NCBI GenBank assembly: GCA_947462335.1
Contig: OX381705.1
Coordinates: forward strand, 44,220,175 to 44,284,174
DNA: 64,000 nucleotides
Source: Harmothoe impar
Lineage: Eukaryota; Annelida; Polychaeta; Phyllodocida; Polynoidae
Direction of reading: 5' to 3'
Program-made: the position numbers and the translations under genes
Notes under the pieces: generated by a model
Told to the model about the DNA's origin: nothing
Seen by the model: only the letters and a program-made list of their open reading frames with translations
Databases searched by the model: none
Shown here: positions 57,101-64,000 of the stretch, piece after piece
How positions within the stretch are numbered: position 1 is the stretch's first letter
How the letters are laid out: each line of letters begins with the position of its first letter

Positions 57101-58530
57101 GTGCTGTGGTATAGGGTAGGGTGTGGGGGTGGGCATGTTCATCTCAGGTGTTCTGGTAACTCCATCATCACACCTGGAGACCATGTTCTGGACAGGTACA
57201 GGCCCCTCCTCCCACCAACGTGCCTGCTTCTAGCTACTCGGTTTCATCTGCTTTGTCGGCTTGATACTGACTTTTGTATACAGTGTTGTCAGTGGTATTG
57301 TACAGTTGCTGTCCTAAGTTGATGGCACTTGTTTACAAAGTAAGTAATGGAGTTAATATTTGCTCGTAGTACTTATCATGTTTAATGAGTAAATTACTAA
57401 TAACCATGATTCAACGATGACTTTTGGTCATCATTCTTTCTGCATCTAACCCGGGCACCATTGTTACAAAAACTGTATCTATGAGACAAATAGAGCAGGA
57501 AACTACCCATCTGGGTGACTGACGTCTTAAGCTAGGCCTAAGGTTCCTGAAAAAGATGCAAAGACAAAAGAAAGCACCCCACAATCCTTCTAGTATGTCT
57601 GACCTATCCATGGGTGGTCTTCCTACCACTCCAGAGATGTATATTGTGATTGGGAAGATGGTGGAACCCCCTGCCCCTTCTCATGTAGGTGTTTAGGTGT
57701 TGACTGGAGGAGCCAGGATCCCACAGGAAATGTCATGTCCAGGTTACAGGGCCCTACTGGGAAGGGTGGGAGATGCCATATCTATGTTTCTGCCCCCCTC
57801 TCTTCCCCTTACCTCCCACTAGCTGGGCTACATACAACCTCTCAGATGTGTTTGACCGAGGGATGCTCGGGGTCACCAGAGATGGATGTAGTAAGCTAAG
57901 GAGGTGGATAAAATTTGAGGTGGTACATGTTGTATAGGCTTTATAAAATCATATCCAAGGGCAAAGGACAGAGACCCCATCAGTATGATATTAGGTAGTG
58001 TTGATTGCACTTGAAAGGTGAAGAGAAGTCTTTGTTAATCATTTAATTCATGAAATACTTGAGATAATTAATGCATCAAAATGTTAACGTAACCAGTGTT
58101 GTGGCTATGTATAGAGTGTATTAACCCGTTCTGTATATTCAAGTTCTGATACTGACTTTGTTGTAAATTTCTGCAACGGATGGTGAACAAAGAGTAGGCC
58201 TAGAGAGATAGAAGTGTCTTGGTTGAGAGGGTAAGAAGTTGTGGTCTGGAGTAGGGTGGGAGGGGGTTGGGTGGCTGGGGGTAAATGGAGGGGTCAGGGG
58301 ACTCATGCCTTGTTTAATGGGTCACCGACGAGCGGGGTTTTAGCATTCTCAAGGACAAGGTCACGGGTCAGAGACCCACCCTACCCCTCTCACAGCCTAT
58401 GTTCTCCATTCACCCCGTACGTATTCAGTTATTGTCTATGTGACCCCTTCTATCAGTCTACCAGTAAATCCCTAGTCCCTAGCACGTTATGGTAGGAATG
58501 ACAAGTTGTACCCCCGGCTCCCGCACTTTT
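54184..58530. other. Intron sequence, no gene seen
   Basis: ATGCATGTATATATGTATG microsatellite near 54336-54365. No frame or repeat recognised otherwise. Confidence 0.4.
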
Positions 58531-58974
58531 AGACAGAAGTGACACCTATGCTCGTTCCCAAAAACAAGAAATAAGGGTGCTTTTTTTCACCCTCTCCCAA
58601 TGTCCCCGAAATCAAGAAAAAGGGGTATTTTTCTCAAGATAACTTCTCGTTTCTCAAGGAAAGGGGTATATTCAGAGGCCAAGTTCTGGGATTTATCAAA
58701 AAGGGGTATATTTCATAGACTGAAGATCCACATTGAATAAAGGGTGAAGGAGGATTCCTAATGTGTGGTCACAAGAGGGAAATGTAGAACCAGAGAAATT
58801 TCAGAAAAGGGGGGTGGTGAAAAGTATGTCAGCGTTTTGTGGGAAAAAGGGGTGTTTTTTTTAAACATGAAATGTTCATGTTTTTCCACAAAAAGGGGTC
58901 ATTTTCTGTCCCAAAGTCCTTGGGAAAGGGGGTCATTTTGAGGGGAGGGAACGAGCATGATGTCATTTCTATCT
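58531..58974. mobile_element. 444-bp TIR element with AAAGGGGTATWTTT arrays
   Basis: AGACAGAAGTGACACCTATG followed by CTCGTTCCC at the left pairs with GGGAACGAGCATGATGTCATTTCTATCT at the right, with minor differences. The interior repeats AAAAAGGGGTATATTTC-like units about six times. No coding sequence; no target duplication resolved. Confidence 0.7.
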
Positions 58975-60453
58975 GGGAGTGTGGGGGCCAGGGTTGTACC
59001 CTACTGTCTCGTGCATGCTTCCCAATAGGTTTTGGACACCGTTCAATGAGTGTTCCATATCTCCCTACCTCCCCTATACTATACAAGTCATACAGTCATG
59101 TATGTTTGTATGTGCCAAAGGAGAGTTTGGGGGTCGGGGGGGGGGGGCGTTCAGGGGGTCCATGGTGCCCTCAACCACCATCTGGTCCCTAGACACAACC
59201 TAATGCCACCCCCTATAGGGCGCCGACTAGCGGTGACCCTGTGACCTGACCTTTTGACCCGGCCCTGACCCCGACCCCATGTACGGACCCACGTGCGGTA
59301 CCGGCTCCGGCCCGCGACCAGGCACCATAGCGCCCCATAGCGGCAGATGGAGGTACCCCTGTGGGGTGGGAGGGTGTGTGTGTGGGGGGGGGGGGGGTAT
59401 TGTCTTGTAGAGGTGAAGGAATGTGTGCGTGATTTGGGGTTGGATGAGGTAGAGTGTATAGCTGTTATCGTGAGAGGTTTGTGCGTGGTACAAAGACAAA
59501 CATTATTGCAAAGATGTTGTTTACACCTGGGATAAGTTGGAAGGTGTCTTCGAATGAGTTCAGAAAGTGAGGGATAGTGAGGCCTCTTAACGAGACCCAT
59601 GTTTAGAGGTGAAACATACTAATACGTTGAAACAAATGGATGTCTGGGCATCAGAACTGTTGGGACAAAGTAAAGTGACTCTGGTTAGAGGATGAATTAC
59701 AAGTAAGGTGCATGATGTATGGGATGCATGTTAATCACAGAGGGACGAGGGGAGAGGTAAGGGTACACGGGGGCAGGACATGGGATGGGGAAGGGGGAGG
59801 GGGTATAGCCGGGGGTATAGCTGGGGGTATAGCCGGGGTGAATGAAAGATAGGCTAGCGTAGATGGTTGGACGATAAAGGCCATTAGGTGGAGTGGTGGG
59901 GGGGGGGGGGGTCGACACACTAAACTTCTTCAGGTAAAAGGGCATCTAAGTAGTCGGGGAGGGGGTGTGGGGCACGCGACACCTCCCCCTGCAGTACACG
60001 TATATTAGTATATGTATATAGTATAACTCCTGGTGTGTCCTCAGTGGTACTCTACACGGAGGATGTTGGTAGGGGGGGGGGGGGCTTGGGGGACAAAGGC
60101 AGGTGATATGGGTTAGGGTTTACATGCGCTTGCACATTATGGGTCATCTAAGCGAGGGCTATGTTGTAGGGCTTCTATCTAGTCGTAAAAATGGGCATCT
60201 GCTACATATCGTACGTGGCCAAATGCATTAAACAACGTTTGTATCCCAGGACTGAATGGACATCTAGGTAACGTGGATACATGAAGCAAGGGGAAATGGA
60301 CTGCACATCTCCAGCAGCTCCAAAGTACTAGTAACAGGGTCCTCCTAGTTTCCCCAGTGGTCCTTTATGCAGTCAGCCTCCTTTAGGCCCATTTCTGTAT
60401 AGAGTTGGGAGAGGAGAGGAAGGGGTAGCCGTCGGCGTCCTTTCCAGTTAATA
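58975..60453. other. Intron sequence with many G runs
   Basis: G runs at about 59138-59148, 59387-59397, 59898-59910 and 60073-60084. No supported gene. Confidence 0.4.
59799..59838 (+). repeat. 12-bp tandem repeat, three copies
   Basis: GGGGGTATAGCC (one copy with GCT) repeated three times. Confidence 0.75.
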
Positions 60454-60561
60454 GGGACCTTTAGCAACCACGCAAAAACTCGTTAAACGCAGACGTAGCC
60501 TATCCCTTTAGCACTACCACGTCTGCGTTTAATGAGCTACGTCGGGTTTGCTAAAGGTCCC
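60454..60561. mobile_element. 108-bp palindromic MITE
   Basis: GGGACCTTTAGCAA.CC at the left is mirrored by GGTTTGCTAAAGGTCCC at the right. ACTCGTTAAACGCAGACGT pairs with ACGTCTGCGTTTAATGAG further in. The whole element folds into one hairpin. AATA lies just outside both ends but is not in register enough to call a duplication. Confidence 0.8.
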
Positions 60562-61969
60562 GAATAAACATCATAAACACGGTGCTGAACGACCGGACTG
60601 GTCGCTCCAAGGTCCCATTGAGCACACCATCACACAGATACCCCTACCCCCTCCGTCTTCTATATCCACATTCCACCAACTCGCCCCCCTCTGTATTTGT
60701 TATCCCTATATTAATTTGTCCCTCTGCTCTCCATCCTCTCCATTATTCCCCCCCTCCTAGTCCAATCGCCCAGTCCCGAGCCCATCCCTTTCTGGGTTTC
60801 CTCTCCCCTCTCCCTCCAGCACTCCCTCCAGCAACCCCCTCCCACACCAGTACCGCCCACCCACTTCTCCCTCCGTCTTCCCTCCATCCTTCTCCCCTAC
60901 AGTTGGTTGGCCGACTATTACAGCGCCGTTTGCATGCTAGATGACCATAAAAAGGCGGGCTGATCGTTGGGGCCCGGCATCAGGGAAATGAGCAGGAAAT
61001 GATAGAAAGGTCAGCACCCTTACTGCCCGCGCTCATCACTGACTAAGTGACTTGTCTGGTTAGGAGGAGACCCACTCACCCACCCCACAGGGACTGTGTG
61101 TATAGGGGAGGGGGTAGAGGAATGTCCTGCTCAGAAGAAAGCCTAGGATAGACATGCTCACGACCACAAATGAACAATAGTGCTATTGCTAACTCAATAA
61201 ATACGTATTTTGATGGAGTTACATGTTGAATTCAAGTTCTGTAGTTCCCCTGTGTTAGTGGGGACCATCGACATGATGTGGGCATGAAGGAGTAGAATAA
61301 CTTCATCGGGAGCCTTCCATAATAGTATTATTAATACCAATGGGCATACTGGATTCGTAAGAGGAGGGGTTACTTTGTAGACTACTGTGATTGTCACTAA
61401 CCAAGCTGTATTGGCAGCCGCTGCCCATATGCGTGGGCCCGGGCCTTCAAGCTGGTGGTCTACCTTGTGATCTCTCCTCAGTGAATCACGTCTGAGATAT
61501 CAAAGGCCATGGTTTGTCTGGGCCTGCCTACTATGGAACTATATAGCCCATGTATGTAGGACCAGGCAAATAAAAGAACACTTGCTATCCTTCAAAAAGA
61601 GTAGGGGACGTGCCCCGGTAGCGGTTTTCTCCCTCACCTCATAGATGCGGTCATTCATTTCATAGATTCGATCATCCATAGATGCGGTCACTGCTGTATT
61701 GGGCAAGCAGCATATAAACATCTGTCCTACTACTGCAAGGCAGACAACCACTATTTGTGGCTGACTCCTTGCCAACTAGATATATGTCCCGTGAAGTACT
61801 TGATGTACATCTGGACGTTAAACAAATCAATCAATCAATCAAGTTCTGTAGGCATGTAAACCACTCATGTTGGTAAGCAGTTATTAGTGAGGTGATGGTT
61901 AAATGTGTGGCAAGCTCCTTTTTTCACCTCATGAAAGATGGCATTTGGGCTGCTCAGGGCGGGGAGGGT
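60562..61969. other. Intron sequence, pyrimidine-rich left part
   Basis: CCTCCC-rich stretch at 60640-60900; AATC microrepeat near 61827-61842. No supported gene. Confidence 0.4.
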
Positions 61970-62306
61970 GAGCTGCTCGCTTCTAGATGACAGGATATGG
62001 TAATTAGACTACCGCCTGACACCACCAGCTACAGCTCATCCAGGCATTGCTGGTCAAACGAGGGAGGCAAACGTGTAGTTGGTTCGGATTGATGCCGTGA
62101 CATTGGATCTGCTTAGAAATGTATGGGAGCAGGTTTGGTCCATGTTTCATATAATACCAGAGACCTAATGCTCTGCATTTGCATGAGAAGACTCAAAGAG
62201 GCAGTTCATAGCTGGGGTAGTAGTGGATGCACTGTAACATGTGCTTGTTGAGGCAGACAAGCAGCTCCCCACAGATCCCCACGCTCTGAGCAGCTCTGAG
62301 CAGCTC
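61970..62306. promoter_or_regulatory. GAGCWGCTC cluster with octamer-like site
   Basis: Exact copies at 61970-61978, 62288-62296 and 62298-62306 (the last two 10 bp apart), near-copies GGGCTGCTC (about 61947) and AAGCAGCTC (about 62259). Between them lies TGCATTTGCATGAG (about 62176-62189), which contains the POU octamer ATTTGCAT. A candidate enhancer. Confidence 0.45.
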
Positions 62307-62978
62307 CATTGTGATGCTAATTGCACGGGGTTGATTTATGTAGTAGTAGCTGTAGGGTTTTGGTGTTTGGCGCCACACATTACCATATTAATTCAGTTGT
62401 AAGTCGGACGTGGCAAAGATCGGCCGCCAAAGCAGCAGGGCAGGGAGGCAGAGGGATGGCTGGGGCGACACAGGGTGGCAGCAAATCCCAGGGGCTTGAG
62501 CCACTTTGGCAGCATTTCCTGGTGATTAACTAACTTAACGCGGCAACCGGGTTTGGAAGGGAAAGGGTGTGTGTGTGTGTCGGGGCGGGGGTAGTTGGAG
62601 AAGCAGGGTACGTTATGAAGGACAACGATGTTCCATGGGTATATTTAATGCATAGGCGCCGAGAAGGGCAGTTTGGGAATGGAGGCGAATAGCGACTTTC
62701 AAGGAATGCATGTGCAAACAGTTACGGATCATGGATGAACTCGTATGTATATCATTCCGTAAGTGAAGGTTGGGTAGCAGCTCCAAGTGGGAATGAGGTA
62801 GTAGTCATGGAGGGCGGGCAACACAAGCCAGAGGATCTACGGCTGGTGTTAGTAGCTCTAGCTCAATGATAGATGGTCGAACAAATCAGTTATGAAGAGC
62901 AGATCCAGATAGATGAAGATTTCTGGGTGAAGATAAACATAGAGGTGACAATCATGGGAATAACAGCTTAGAATGGCG
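62307..62978. other. Intron sequence, no gene seen
   Basis: GT microsatellite at about 62567-62580; TAGCAGCTC near-copy at about 62776. No supported gene. Confidence 0.4.
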
Positions 62979-63059
62979 GAGCAGTTCACTCAGCGTAAGC
63001 ACTTTAGGTTTGTGGAACAGATCCTGTGGTTGGATAAACTGAGGGGGTGGGAGCAGCTC
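62979..63059. promoter_or_regulatory. GAGCAGCTC with near-copy and RUNX-like site
   Basis: GAGCAGTTC (62979-62987, one mismatch) and exact GAGCAGCTC (63051-63059) flank CCTGTGGTTGG (about 63023-63033), which resembles a RUNX site. ATGGCGG lies just upstream. Confidence 0.45.
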
Positions 63060-64000
63060 AGTGAGAGGGAGAAGGTCATTGGGAGGGGAATCTGCTCGGG
63101 GAGTGCTATGACAAACGGGTGGGGACCTGTGGGAGTCTGTGGCGGCGCCTCTTCTCCCGTCACCATTACCGACCAGAGACAATCATATTGATGGGGGGAC
63201 ACACGCAAGGTCAAACCTGCCAAATTGATTAGCACTCTCAACTGGGAGGGGGTGGTGTTGGATAGGGGGTAGGTGGAGGTGATGTGGATATTAGGGTTGC
63301 ATGGTGGGTGCCATGTTAGGCAGGTGTCTATACGATGAGTAGGATGTTTGGGAAGGGCATGTACATCAAGTACTACATTGTATACAGTCAGAATCTTACC
63401 AAAGTCAAATCCTTAGCATTGATACAATTAATATTGAAATAATCAGTATAAAAGATGGGAAAAAATAATATAACCATGCAAGTTATAGCGTTCACTGTTA
63501 ATAATGCACACTCAATGGTGAAAGCACGAAAGCACATACTATTATGTACTACATTCTATTATCACCTCTTCGTACATGTCAAAACCTGTTAAACATATGC
63601 CATGTTCAAATACATTGTATAGTCCCCACATCATAGCACTACTGGTAGTCATAATGCCACCGCACATATCCCCTCTGTTTCTATTTCCGCTCCCTGTCGC
63701 CAGCAAGTCTGATTGAAACTACCTTAAAAACACCCCAGCTAAATGAAAATCCCACCAAAGACAGGGGTCCACTTTGGTACACACGTTTCCAAAGAGGTAC
63801 TAAAACATCACCATCATAAGCCTCCGCCAATGCTTTTAGGATATGATTGTCTGAGAAAAACACATGAAAGTATGAGAGGCTTGGTCGGGGTCTTGGTCTG
63901 ATGTGATGATTGTAGTGTAGGCTAAAACCACAGAGGTCTAGTCTTTCTACATATCCGTGCCTAAAACAGTTACTAAGCCCACTGGAGCAGCGTGTTAGCT
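63060..64000. other. Intron sequence to the window edge
   Basis: No exon, repeat or further exact GAGCWGCTC seen. Confidence 0.4.

Larger units (their letters stand above)
30578..64000 (+). other. First coding intron of the E-protein gene, running off the window
   Basis: Begins with a consensus donor (GTGAGT) and shows no in-phase acceptor followed by the expected second exon. Long 5' introns are usual in E-protein genes. The intron holds MITEs (30717-31157, 58531-58974, 60454-60561), the nuclease-bearing element (34010-36687), long G/C runs, and the GAGCWGCTC clusters. A separate gene nested in it is not excluded, but none is recognisable. Confidence 0.65.

Noticed and set aside
58390..58430. 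ATGTTCTCCATTCACCCC as the second E-protein exon
   Set aside because: No AG acceptor stands directly before the ATG in phase 0, and the downstream residues do not match the family.

Overview
The window is eukaryotic nuclear DNA from an invertebrate animal. Coding sequence is sparse, interspersed repeats are dense, and there are many G/C homopolymer runs. The palindromes TAGGCCTA, TACATGTA and ACCGGT are conspicuous, which resembles marine invertebrates (echinoderm, hemichordate, lancelet or lophotrochozoan). The sequence alone does not fix the species. I see no bacterial operons, CRISPR array, rRNA or convincing tRNA.

The one host gene I can name is an E-protein (class I bHLH factor, TCF3/TCF4/TCF12/daughterless family) on the + strand. 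Its start-codon exon is at 30475-30577 and encodes 24 residues that include the AD1 activation-domain core, followed by a GTGAGT donor in phase 0. I found no following exon, so about 33.4 kb to the right edge looks like its first coding intron. A good 3' splice site just before the exon implies an untranslated exon further upstream.

Left of the gene (1-30.4 kb) is a transposon graveyard. It holds several TA-flanked terminal-inverted-repeat elements that I judge pogo/Tc1-mariner-like (1955-2409, 10864-12435, 14452-15256, 17593-18692) and other foldback or MITE-like elements. It also holds a minus-strand Ty3/gypsy copy (about 12.5-15.55 kb) split by a MITE, and non-LTR retrotransposon fragments (4643-5300, 19458-20510, 25100-25275). 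A second Ty3/gypsy family is present as a degenerate plus-strand copy (LTR at 21080, then gag, protease, RT, RNase H and integrase remnants to about 25.1 kb). A second copy of the same family lies against it in the opposite orientation (25357-26290), and its LTR carries a 266-bp insertion with a 9-bp target duplication.

Inside the E-protein intron are two further MITEs near the ends and a 2.7-kb element at 34010-36687. That element has inverted repeats of several hundred bases and carries a broken minus-strand gene whose acidic motifs look like a FEN/XPG (PIN-fold) nuclease. The rest of the intron is mostly unique. It contains 15 exact copies of the near-palindrome GAGCWGCTC, all between 41.7 and 63.1 kb, often in pairs 10-23 bp apart, plus a GC-rich block with CTCF-like motifs near 40.2 kb. 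I read this part as a candidate cis-regulatory landscape for the E-protein gene. The GAGCWGCTC code is the observation I would follow first.
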